Shown: positions 22,277-33,396 of the stretch, piece after piece
How positions within the stretch are numbered: the first letter of the stretch is position 1
Layout: each line of letters begins with the position of its first letter
Assembly: GCA_030142905.1 (NCBI GenBank)
Contig: JASJOG010000095.1
Coordinates: forward strand, 1,054,001 to 1,118,000
From: Heliopora coerulea
Taxonomy: Eukaryota; Cnidaria; Anthozoa; Scleralcyonacea; Helioporidae
DNA length: 64,000 bases
Reading direction: 5' to 3'
The notes under the pieces: model-generated
Told to the model about the DNA's origin: nothing
What the model saw: only the letters and a program-made list of their open reading frames with translations
Databases searched by the model: none
Program-made: the position numbers and the translations under genes

Positions 22277-25200
22277 TTACGAACTGTCGTCACGTTCTAC
22301 CTTGCTTATTACTGTTGGATCTTCGAATTGTAGTCCTATTTGTTGACCTATCCCTGGTATTTGGGGAGATACCATTTCATTGCGGTCGTGTTCAGTTCGC
22401 TGGGCAACCCTGCTTTGATTACTGAGACTTGGTGATCGGGAACGTTCTTGGAGTAATGAACTTTGCTGTATCCCGTATGCTGCTGCCTGGGGAGTAAGGA
22501 ATTGCATTTCTTGTCGTCCGTGCTCGAAATGTAGAGATCTGGAGTCTCGGTTTGAATGTGACTCAGTGACGTACGGTTGCAACGGTGTTTGTGCGATGGC
22601 ATCATACTTACGACGGGAGCTATTACCCGCCACCTCATGGATGCCTTGGCGACTCCCACCAGATGTTGATGAGCTGAAAGGACTTACATTTTCCATATCT
22701 TGCTCATACCTGCCGTTTTGAACGCGTCTCTGGAGTTTAATAACACGTTCTTGTGGATATGTATGGGGAAGAAACTGGTTGAAGCGCTCACCATCCCGTC
22801 TATCTTGTTGAAAGTCGTGACTCTGTAATTTCTCGGGCTCCAACAAATTCTTGTGTACTGTTGCAAATTTTGGAAAATTCTGTGCCTGGCCTGAGGGTAT
22901 CATTTCGTTTTCTTCAGACAGAAACTCGTGTTGAATAATTCTATCATCGGAATATGTTGTATTTGTTAAACTTCTGGTTTGTCCTGTGAAATTATCTTTC
23001 TGTTCTGTACGCTGCATGTCGATCAATGACAGATGGTGATTAAAATTTGCCAAACTTTTGTGTTCATTTCCATGCTTAAGACTCCGTCTCCGTCCAAGTT
23101 CCGCAGTGTTAGTAAAATAATGCTGTTGTGGGTTGTTTGAAGAGAACGAATTTAGTTCCGAGAGAGGTCGTGGGTTGCTTTCAGTGAAATGGGGTCTCAG
23201 ATGAGGACTTTGTTGCACTAAGTAGACAGGTAATGCACTTTGACTTCCTAGATCATGAGCTGATGGAAGAATTAAATAGTATGGTGGTACTTGAGATAAC
23301 CTTGAAGGATGGGCGTGGTCTTCCAGATCCACTGGGATTTCATTATTTTGCAGACGTTTTTGCAAGTTTGGTTGTGAACTCGTCGGTGGGTGTGACGACT
23401 GAATCGGGACAAAATACGCTCCGTTTCCAGTCATTTCGCTAGCGGTGTTCTTACGTGTCTTCTTTCTTTCATGGTCGTTGTCGTTGCAGTAGTCAATGTT
23501 TTCTTTTCGTTCATTGTTGTAGTTTTTGTTGATGTTGTAGTGGTGCTGGTGGTGGCCATTGTCGTCGTCGTCGTTGTTGTCGTTGTTGTTGTTGTTGTTG
23601 TTGTTGTTGTTATTGTTGTTGTTGTTGTTGTTACTGAAGTCGTTACCGTTGTTACCCTCGTTGTTGTTGCTTTTACTGCTGTGTATAAATGGTCCAACCA
23701 TTTCACTTAATCCTTGTAGCATCTTTTTCATGTCCTTCATGTTTTTCACAATGCTCTCTTGAAGTATTTTAACTCTTCCTAGGTCCCCCTTAACAAAATC
23801 TAAGTCTGACTTCTTGCCCTTCCCATAACGCTTCCCAAATCGCTCACCAAGAATGTTCTTTATCGTTTTTACGTCTTCACCTACTCGTTCAATTGTCGGC
23901 CGCTCTTCGAGATTCGTTGGTAGTATCCGGCCGAGATTGTTTTGAACTACCTCTGGGCTTCCGTTCTTCTTGATGAAATGATAATACTTCTTCCTCTGCT
24001 TTTTTGTCATCGATTTCTGAAGCATGAGAATGGTGCAAGCTCTTTGCATAACAGCGTTAGCTACAGCATTCTCGTAAAGTCTTTCGAAAGTATTCGAGAG
24101 TAGAGCAATGAGTAAATTGAGAGTGACAATCGCAGCTATTCCAATGAAACTTCCACATAAAAGCCGAGCCAGAACTGGACTTTTCTCCTGCAGTTTATCG
24201 AAGCTATGGTCACCGACAACCATCATGGAGAACATGTTGTAAAGGAGAGGGCCAATAGTTTTGTATCCATCTACAGGATGTAACGAGATCGCACCGAAGG
24301 TGATCCAAAATGCGCAAGTATATGGCACTACAATAACTGAGTTGAGGAATCCCCATTTTATGATGTCTCCTAAGACATTGCCAAAGATGACCACAAAGGG
24401 GCCCGCACCTTCAAACGGTCTGGCATATTTGAATATTCTAAACCAGAGGATCAAAAGCAGAGCGATCATGAAATGATGGTGAATTTCCTTTGAGCTATCG
24501 GTGCTATAATAGAAGAAAGTCGCGTGGGACATCATAGTTGCGAGAATGAGGATCAGGGCAACCCAATCGAAATACATCCACGGATCAGATGCCGAGATGA
24601 GGGAGAGACTTCTTACGGCCTTTATCTCAGATTGCAGATAATGAGTCTCTTGGGGCCATCTTGGGTGACAATATTGGAGATCTTGTTCTAACTGTAGCGC
24701 TCGCCATTCCCGCCACTTCTTTAGCTCTCGTCGAGTTTTTATGGTATCTAGGAAGAGATGTTATCAACAAATTTATGATTGAAAAAGAAACCTTTTGTTT
24801 GCTTCAGATCACTTTCATTTCAACAGTTTGTATACTTAAATTTATTCTAAAACTCATGAATCATTCACCAGGAAAATTCAAAAGAAATTCTAACACATTA
24901 TAACCTTAAATCACTGTCAGTTAACATTGATACAGAATTGATTAATAAAACATTATTCTATTCTTAAGAAACTTTCTCCAGCTATCCTAAATTGACTTAG
25001 GCTATATTGTAGAAGTGATCTACAAAAGTTGTGTCCGTTCGGTGTCGGGATATATAGGAAGTTGGTGTCGCCTATTTCAAAACGTTGCCAGATTAAATAT
25101 CACTGTCGTGTTTGGTTTATAATTTGTTCATAATTATGGCGTTCTATTTCAATTTACTCATTGGAAAAAAATCAAAACTAACCCATTTACGGAATGAATT

Positions 25201-27559
25201 TTTAATATCCTGTATGGTGTCTTGGATGAACATTCTTTTAAGACTTGCATACTCACTTGTAATTTGTTTCTTTATTTCTACTATTGTAAGGAAGATCACT
25301 AGAACACCAACAGCTATCCTCCAAACATGATCTTGGAGTGGTACATACAAATCTCTTCCATATCTTGGTATCGTTACTCCTACCCCTGACCACAGTATTG
25401 CGTATAAGAGATTCAACACCAGTCCCTGCACTGCTCCCCACTTGCCATATACCTGCCACTTCACGGTAATTAAGCGTTGCATGACAGGATGCAAGATGAC
25501 GTCAAATCTTTCGTTTTGCACAGCGATTTCCAAAGGAGTGCGAGCAGATGTTTTGTCATCGTTTAATCTGGCGCCTTCAAGGTAGTTAAGGAAGTAAAAC
25601 TCTTTACGGTTGATGGTGTCTGTGGATTGGAATTGATCCAACGCTTCGAGAGCAATGTCGGGAATCTTTTCAATCAAAAGGGACAGAGCAGAGTTGCCCG
25701 AGTTATCGTACACCCCAGCCGGGGCGCCTTCACTGACGAGGAATTTGGCGGCCTTGTAACGGTTCATCTCTGCTGCAACCTTTGAAGAAATGGATATACA
25801 GTTAAAGTGTTCATGGATCATAAAGAGTCCACATCGAAAACAAGCTGAAGGGAGCATGATAACTGAACTGAACGGCGAGCACTCGAAACAGTAGATTTTT
25901 GAAACGTTTTTACAAATATTAAATATAGCTCATCCTGTAAATAAATTTGGAGAAAAGCTTCGAGTAGAAGTAGAAGTACCTGTCATTTTCCTTTAAAGGA
26001 TAAAACTCGATTTAGTGATCGACGTACCTGAAGTGGAGTCCGGTTCTTGCCGTCGCGAGCGTCTATATCTGCTCCATATCCCAGCAACATGTTGAGGGAG
26101 TGGATGGCATCATTCTTTGCTGCAAAATGAATAGGTGCTTGATCCTCTCCGCATGTCTTAACGTCAAGGTTCGCTCCATTTTGAATCAGAAATTCCACCA
26201 TTTCTGGGTAGTTTACTGCAGCTGCAACATGTAGGGAAGACCGACCAAAGTGGTCCTGGTGATTGACATCGGCGCCTGTTTGGATGCGAGAGGAACTTAG
26301 TAAGATGATAGTTGAAGAAAATCTGACTTTATCGGATAGGTAATGTTGGTTTTATGATCAAATTAACCGTGCGACTGCACTAGAATAGTGGTTAACGGCA
26401 GAATTCTATTAGTTTAATTGTAGAATAGTGATGAAGTAGTGGCAGAATAATCTTGTAACAATAATGGAATTGTTCCTAAACAATGTGCAGGATTGTAGTG
26501 AAATGATAGTGAGATGATTGGATTTTGGTGGAAGAATAATGGGGTGGATATACAGTGGGATGAAAAAAGGATTGAAGGAGAACAGACAATCGTGGCATAG
26601 TTATGGGTTTGTAATAGGTTAACGGTTTGAAAACGACGGCTTTCTAAATGAGATACTGGTTAAAAAAGTGTTCATATTGTAGTAAGTGGAATACGGAAAG
26701 GATATCAGAATAATATTGAATTGTGGTAGGCGTATTATCACATCATGGTGTGAACGGTGTGAGGTAATTTCTGAAAGAAGAACGTCGTACATACATACCG
26801 TGTTGGATGAGAAAGTTCGCCACATCGATGTTCCAAGATCGAGCGACTTCATGGAAAACTGTTTGTCCTGTTTTGTCTGAGCTGTTAATATCCGCACCAT
26901 TCCTGAGCAGGTTTTCCACGAAATCAAAGTCAAAAGTGTCGTCTTGATTATTTGAGTTAGCTAAGGTTGCGAGATAGTGAATAAGAGCATGGTTCCTGAC
27001 GTTCTGAGCTTCATGTCCTGTCGTATCGCTTGACCCTAGTTCATCTTCTAAAACTGCGTGCATCGGCTCATCGGTTCGGTTTGTTCCTAGTTAAGAAACA
27101 CGAACATTGCAGTTGGTCAGTGGTAGCCTTATTTACAGAAGAAAATCCCGCAGCGAAGAACAGTACTGTTGTGCATTCATCTCGTCATTCGAGAAACGTT
27201 TGAAAACACTACTTACTTTGTCGTTTCCTTATGGACGGTCGAAAGATCTAAAACGCCACCTTTTGAAAACGCATTGGACAATTGTGTATAGTTAACCAGA
27301 CGTTGAGTGGTTGTGTGGAGGTTTTTGAAGAGCAACGAATTTGAAGCAATGATAGTACATACATATATCATTATCGCTATATACATGTACGTATTTAAAA
27401 CAACTGGCGACGCTACTAAATTAATCGCCAAATACTTTCAGGTTGTTAAAGAATACCTGGAATTTCTTTCAAGAGCATTTCTTCATATAGTTTCTTTCTA
27501 TCCGTGGACTGTTTGCGTCTGGAATCCAGCTTTATCCATTCCATGGTTGCGTCGTCCAT
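22277..27559 (-). CDS. Ankyrin-repeat TRP-like cation channel, paralogue B, tail truncated
   Basis: Exons on the minus strand are 27559-27457, 27086-26799, 26275-26028, 25779-25257 and 24747-22277. Phases match paralogues A and C and the product is 1210 aa. Exon 2 is one codon shorter than in A and C. Ankyrin units, S1-S6 and the pore are intact, and the filter reads VVGDH like C. The linker after S6 (RKKYYHFIKKNGSPEV) and KRYGKGKKSDLDFVKGD are shared by all three. The tail holds a poly-Asn/Asp run encoded by a triplet repeat at about 23540-23640. The protein ends VERDDSS where paralogue A continues: codon GAA of A is TAA here (22279-22277). The removed part is roughly the last 160 residues of A. 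The channel core should still work; what the tail does is unknown. Confidence 0.87.
23540..23640. repeat. Coding (GTT/GTC)n triplet repeat, poly-Asn on the minus strand
   Basis: About 100 bases of nearly pure GTT and GTC triplets on the plus strand are read as AAC/AAT/GAC on the minus strand in the tail of channel B, giving a run of 17 Asn with flanking Asp. The other reading frames give open runs of Val, Leu or Thr, which are artefacts of the repeat. Channels A and C have only short Asn-rich patches at this place. Confidence 0.9.
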
Positions 27560-29796
27560 CGTTTGTGCACTTTCTGCAGAAACGCAGAACAAAAGCTTGA
27601 TTAGCTTGAAAATGTGTTTAGCTCCCCAGCAAAACGTTATAAAAACTTAACTGTGGGGTTTCTCATATTGATACATGCTGATTTTGTACAGGACGGTCCC
27701 GTAATGTGTTGTGTTCGGCGATCCTGTTCACAGGGAAGGTTCTCAGTTGTATGAACGCTGGGAACAGTGAAAACAGTGAGAACAGATGGATATGCATTGT
27801 ACATATGAGATAATCAAAGATTTTGCCGATGTTAGTTTGCAATGTCGTGACATACTTTTAACATCCTGAAAGAGTATTACCAGTGTGTAAAAATGAAGGT
27901 GAGAGACTGATCAGGGTTGATACAGCAGGTAGTCCAGCTGCGGGTAGTTGTCGATTAGAGAAATCCATATTTTAAGTCGATTGTTGTCATGAAAGCTAGA
28001 ATTTAATTTTGTACTTGCTATGCCTGGCCAATAAAAAGAAAACCAACGTCAAAGTATCACTGCGTACTGAACAATGTCCATGAAAATCGGCGTCGAGATT
28101 TGTTGATCACTGCCGTTTTCATATTTGTAGCGAAAAGAGAGTCTTTAGTAATTTCTATCTGCAATACATGGACAACTACAAAGAGGTTGTTTACATTGAG
28201 CCAGGCTAACCCAATTAGCTAGGCTGATTAGTTTGATGAAGATCTATCCATGGCTTGTGTAAGACACCCAGAATAAATTTCGACGATAGAAGAGGATTTG
28301 TCTGGGTGCAGGAACAGCCCAAAGTTAATTTTAGGCATCGTTTGCGGAAGGAGGAAGATTGTCGCAGCTTAAGTCAGTCCCGGTTGTGAGCCAGGCTAGC
28401 CAGCTGGTATAAGCGGCTCCTGAGGCATTCACTGAAGAAAGAACTTAGTCACTGTTATTCACATTTAGACAAAGACACGTGAAAAGTAAACCTTAGACGG
28501 GGGAAAAAATGATCAGTAAGAAACTTTATGGTTCGCTAATTTCAGTCAGCGAAGAGTTGCCAGGCAATAATACTTCATAAAGAGAGAGGAGATGAAATAA
28601 AAGAACAATTTATTCTATGAATACCAACCCACGAAAATGGTGGCAAAGACACCAGATTATTCCTATTTTTGGACGCGGAAAATGTAAAGTGGATTTTAAG
28701 GCGACGATGACTTAAAACGATGTGATTAACTGGATGAAGAGAAACAGAACAAATAGTCAAAAAGAAAGCTTGCGTGGGCTAACGGACAAAAATTTTAAAA
28801 GACATGCGGTTATCACCCTGTCATATTAAATTTCGCTTTGAACCAACGCTATCAACGAATACCTGATGTGTTTTTCGGGAGTGTTTCCTGCCTTATTTTC
28901 TTTTCGTCGGCGAAGTGGTTGCCAGTCGAATCCAATAATGCTGCTTTTTCGTTCGTATCTGTCATCTTTTAATTAAACTTTCCACAGGAAAAAAAAAAAA
29001 AAAAAAAAGACTGCTTTAGTAGTTCGAGTTTGGGTTTAAAGCCACGTAGAGTTGAACAGTGCATAACTTTGGGTTTTGATCTCATTTATTTACTAAAATA
29101 GGAGCTTGGTAAAAGTTCAAGTGCCACTTAATCCGTCGTTTTCAACTTTGCAGTGTTCGCAAGGTCTTTCGTAACTAGAGTGGCTGAAAAATAAATAAAC
29201 GCCGAAATTTCAACTAGTTTCTCCGATAAAATCTGGTTAACTGATGAAACGACTGCAGGTGTCCAAAGCAATTGTATCGTTCGATATGACCGCACGACTT
29301 TTCCGCCATTTTAAAGAAACAGATTTTTAACTAGCGCTTAATCAACGGACTGTTTGATGCGGGAATGGTTGGCTTGAAAAAATATCCGATATTGGTAAAC
29401 CGCTAAAAGTATGAGCGATATTATCAAATATATCGGCTTAATTAAAGTCACGCTCTATAGGTACTATGTAGAGAATCCTGAAAAATTCCCAACCTTGAAC
29501 TCTTGAGTTTTGGTCGTTACTTTCTTTGAATTCTATTTTTTCTGTTTCTCTCTGAACGTTAGTCAGACGCTTCATGTGCATTTCTTGCCAAAGAGAGAAA
29601 TTTATTATGAATGACGCTAAATTTTAACAAACGTTAATATTTACTTTTTCGAATCATGGAAAGCGTACTGACGTTAGTCAGTTGAATGCTTTTTGCTGGA
29701 AATTATGAAGAAGTTGTTTACAAATTTAAATTTCTACACCTGTTGCGTAAAATGTAAACTGAGCGCCAGATGGTGATAGAACCGGGAGCCGTCTTA
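27560..29796. other. Intergenic spacer upstream of channel B
   Basis: No gene recognised. A run of about 20 A residues is at 28989-29008. The promoter of channel B should lie just above 27559. Confidence 0.45.
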
Positions 29797-30010
29797 CGCT
29801 AGCATATCTTGACTGCCGTATAGGCAGCACATATGCTGCGCCTACACCTTAACTTCTTGTGTGAGTTTTGGTGGTCCACTGATTAAAACGACTCACCGGT
29901 CATCAAAGGTTTGGGGTTCGATTCCCTTATGGGGCGAAGAGATCGTTTTTGTGAGCTTTAATGGGCTTGACGAACGTTCATCTATTATCAGTAATATCTT
30001 CGACCTCCCA
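29797..30010 (+). repeat. tRNA-derived SINE, copy 1
   Basis: The copy begins with a head like AGCATATC...GGCAGCACATATG. Next comes a tRNA-like part with CTCACCGGTCATCA and the B box GGTTCGATTCCC, then a tail containing GACGAACGTTCATCTATTAT. The same order appears in the copies near 30040, 30437 and, reversed, 40185. A diverged A box precedes the B box. The ORF across this region is not a gene. Confidence 0.7.
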
Positions 30011-30039
30011 CATACATCTCTCTCATTGAATATAATTAT

Positions 30040-30240
30040 TAGCATATCATGGCTAGCGCATAGGCAACACATATTTCCAACTTGCAGCTTAGCTTACCAC
30101 CTGAGTTTCAACGATAGCTCGTTGGTTAAAGTGTCTCACCAGTCATCAGGAGCTCGTGGGTCCCAACCTTTTCTGGGCCATAGAAATCGTTTTACTGAGG
30201 GTATGAGCTTTATGTACGTCCTTGTATCGTTCGTTTTAGA
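30040..30240 (+). repeat. tRNA-derived SINE, copy 2
   Basis: The head (AGCATATCATGGCTAGCGCAT, one base different in spacing from copy 1) is followed by GATAGCTCGTTGGTTAAAG as A box, CTCACCAGTCATCAGGAG and a worn B box (GGGTCCCAACC). The tail AGAAATCGTTTTACTGAGGG matches the other copies. Confidence 0.65.
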
Positions 30241-30436
30241 TGTCTTCTAAAATGAACTTCCTGACACGCTAATTCGCAAAGGAAGTTTGGAAATTTATCT
30301 TTTATAAGCCGAAAAAAAAAATAAACTTCTTCACATATAAGGGCACATGTGTCTTTATCACATATGAAGACCCGACACGGTTATCGTTTTATTTCGAATT
30401 TTCCTCATGAATTATTAAAGCATTTTAGAACATTGT

Positions 30437-30650
30437 TTGCATATCGTGGCTGCTGCATATGCAGCACATATGTTGGGGCTGCACGTTAGCTCGCTATCTG
30501 GGTCTCAGTAGTTAAATGGTCAGAGCTTCTCACCGGTCATTACTAGGTTGCGGGTTCAATCTTCGTTCGAGGCTCAGAAATTTTTTTTCCTAGGGTACGA
30601 GCTGGACAAACGTCCACATATCGTCTGTGATATCACCAAGCTGACACATG
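30437..30650 (+). repeat. tRNA-derived SINE, copy 3
   Basis: The head has GCATATCGTGGCTGCTGCAT and GCAGCACATATGTTG. The tRNA-like part has CAGTAGTTAAATGGTCAGAG, CTCACCGGTCATTA and the B box GGGTTCAATC. The tail has GGCTCAGAAATTTTTTTTCC and GACAAACGTCCACATATC. Together with copies 1 and 2 it forms a loose direct array with about 240-400 bp spacing. Confidence 0.65.
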
Positions 30651-31039
30651 TATATTGTGTAGGATTCATCCCATACCGTAGCGTATCGCTTTCCCAGAGC
30701 TAGTGTTCTGTTTATTGACGATCTCGACATATAGGGAATCGACGGGATATCGTTACATAGGAGCTACTGAAAAAGTCGTACCGGCAAACCGATTGGGGAT
30801 TTAACACCGGTGTCTTTGGTATATCGGTGTACTGACCACCCTTACTTTGTAGCCACAAATAATTCTAAATGTAATAATGGACTCTGCATAACTTTTCTTT
30901 TTCTCCTTTTGTTTTTTAATATCTGTGATCGATATTATACAATTACATCTGAAATTTTGACTTGGCAAGGAGCTACAAATAAGCATTTGTAAGTGAGTAT
31001 TTAATTATTTATCCCCGATGGATAATCTCAGCTATTACT

Positions 31040-31235
31040 AAGCTGTCCCCCCTAGTTGAGGTGGAGAAATGGCCACCCCTTGTGGGTACAGTGTTGCTAT
31101 CTGGGGAAACCGTAGGTACTGCACACCAAGCTTTTTACACGTGACTGAAGTAACTTTAGCCGGACAACTGCACAGAGACGGAGTCGAACCGCATTCACAC
31201 ACGTTGATTGCCACTTTACCACAAAAACCTCACAC
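31040..31235 (-). repeat. Second tRNA-derived SINE family, one copy
   Basis: On the minus strand the sequence reads TTTTTGTGGTAAAGTGGCAA (A-box-like), then about 25 bases, then GCGGTTCGACTCCGTC, a near-perfect B box. A unique body runs down to about 31040. The order and spacing fit a polymerase III promoter. No full cloverleaf can be drawn. Confidence 0.5.
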
Positions 31236-32340
31236 GATGATCTACTAGCGGATTATCAATCTTTAATCATAACTTCTGAGAGCACGTAGTAAACTTTGAA
31301 AGCTGTTCAGTTTTATTTTCGTTGAGTCTAATCTTCCTTAGAATTTCAAACTATGATTATTGGTTTACGTCATAGTTCTTGTTACATTATAAACCTTTAA
31401 TATGCCTATTTTGCGTGTTTTTTGCTGGGCTTTATTATTTCTTCTCCGTCTGCGATTCCCGCCTGGTACCTCTGTCGCCCGTATGTGGTACACCAACTGA
31501 ACTATCGATCCCTTCACTCTGGACGTCCTATGAATATCCACCTGAGTTTTCGGAGTGAGGTTATAATACATGTAAGTTATTTATTCTAAAGTTTACCGAG
31601 CAATATCCAAGCTAATGACATCTGATAATTTGATAGCAATTGATAGCTTGTGGAAACACGGCGCAAATTATTTAGTGCTTTATGATTGTTGCTGTTAACT
31701 GGTGTTGAATAATTTATTTGCTCATTTCATAACCTATTACTTTATCATCATTTTTTATATATTCCCACGCTAACCTTCAAGGAATTAAAACAAGAGCTTT
31801 AGTCGATTGTAGCCTTTACAAGAACATCAAGATCAGTTGGCTGGCTTCATGTAATCTCGTTTTACCTTTTGTCAATTCCAGACTGCTCTCTTCACGTTGT
31901 AATATAAGCTCCGTGTTACGACTTAACCAAAACACATCGTCCACTAGAGGATAATTTGTTGCTATACATTATGCGTGTAGAAGAGGACCAATTCCTTAAA
32001 TTGGTGTCTTCATGTAGAGCTTTCCGTATAAGAATATTAGGTTTATCTCGTGTTACAGTATTGATTCACTGCAGCTTTCTAAACTATTGATGTTTCTAAA
32101 CGTTGATGTATCAAGTCAAAATGCTTAGTGTTGGTTAAGGTCTGTTAACGTGACCACTTTCTATGTTCTAGAATTCACTGTTTTATCATTGTAAGAAATA
32201 GTATAGCCCAGGATAAAATTCAGCGTAAAGACGTGACAAAGTTTTAATCTTACGTTTCGTTGCATACATTACAACGTCGTTCGAGATATGGTAGCCACGG
32301 ACGTACCAGGTGGGAACCGTTATCATGTAGGAATTTTTAT

Positions 32341-33200
32341 TTTTTCAAAAATGCACAGTGAATGAAACACACATGGAGAAGTAAAAGATAAAACATATTC
32401 CGAAAAATAATGTCATCTTGTAAACTCAAGATTTGAGTTACATAAGAGACGAAAGTGAAATGATGATATTTCGATTTCGATTTTATTACAAAATCATCTT
32501 CAGACCAAGTGACTTTACATAAACATACTTAGGTCTTTATATATTTACATGAACCGTCATGACATCATCGGTGAAGAAGAAGAACGCCTACCTGGCTATA
32601 TTTACATGTCATCACGGTTCATGTAAATCTATAAAGACCTAGGTATGTTTATGTAAAGTCACTTGGTCTGAAGATGATTTTGTAATAAAATCGAAATATC
32701 ATCATTTCACTTTCTGTGTCGTCTCTTATATAACTCGAATCTTGAGTTTACAAGATGACATTATTTTTAGGAATATGTTTTATCTTTTACTTTTTAAAGC
32801 TGTCGGCTGGTCGTGGATTTTGGTCGAACACATGGAGAAATTAGTATACAATATTTAATTGACTGAAGTATCGTTGTGCAGCTAACAACATCTGTAGAGT
32901 AAGAATAGGATTAATATTACAGGATCTCGACTTAAGTGCGTAGGCTATTTACAAAATTAGATGGGACTATTGAGGCGTTAAGAAATTACTTAATCACGCA
33001 AAGCGTCATAGTGTCAAGGTGATGGGACACACAGAAATGACAAAAGAAGAAATTAAGATAAAGTTAAAGGAATGGATCGGATGTTACAACTGATGTTGTA
33101 AGATGTTGGATGTTGTTAGCTGCACAACGAAACGTCATTGAATTAAATATTGTATACTAACTTCACCATGTGTTTCGTTCACTGTGGCTTTTTTCAAAAT
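32341..33200. mobile_element. Outer foldback element (host of a nested insertion)
   Basis: The left arm is in two pieces, 32354-32380 (GCACAGTGAATGAAACACAC) and 32828-32893. The right arm is about 33110-33187 in reverse orientation. Matching blocks include TTAGTATACAATATTTAATT against AATTAAATATTGTATACTAA, and GTTGTGCAGCTAACAACATC against its complement. The centre (32894-33110) has no ORF. Ends are approximate. The left arm is split by the inner element at 32381-32827. Confidence 0.75.
32381..32827. mobile_element. Inner foldback MITE with 185-bp arms
   Basis: Arms 32381-32565 and 32606-32790 are reverse complements with few mismatches (for example GTAAAAGATAAAACATATTC against GAATATGTTTTATCTTTTAC), separated by about 40 bases. 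ACACATGGAGAA occurs at both edges (32369-32380 and 32828-32839), consistent with a 12-base target duplication. A tail of 37 bases after the right arm lies inside the duplication. Related sequences occur at 43014-43177 and 43644-43765. Confidence 0.82.
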
Positions 33201-33396
33201 ATGTTGCTGGGCACTAATTTTTCTTACACGATCGTCAGAGATAGACATTTACATGATGCCTTAGCCAAGATACATACATTTACAATGTGTGATAAATTAG
33301 CAAATAAGAAAGTAGATTAAAGTTACAAATGAGTAGGGTAAACAAAGACAGACGCTAAGTTAACAGAAAAGTTAAGAAACATCTGAACGTTGGCAC

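Noticed and set aside
23431..23762. Thr-, Val- and Leu-repeat ORFs around 23.5 kb
   Set aside because: They are alternative frames of the GTT/GTC repeat coding for Asn in channel B.
29861..30250. 129-codon ORF on the plus strand
   Set aside because: It spans two SINE copies with tRNA-like promoter boxes; no protein similarity is visible.
31441..31530. Possible third tRNA-like sequence on the minus strand (GATAGTTCAGTTGGT)
   Set aside because: An A-box-like motif is present, but the expected B box is absent (GGCGGGAATCGC) and no arms pair well.
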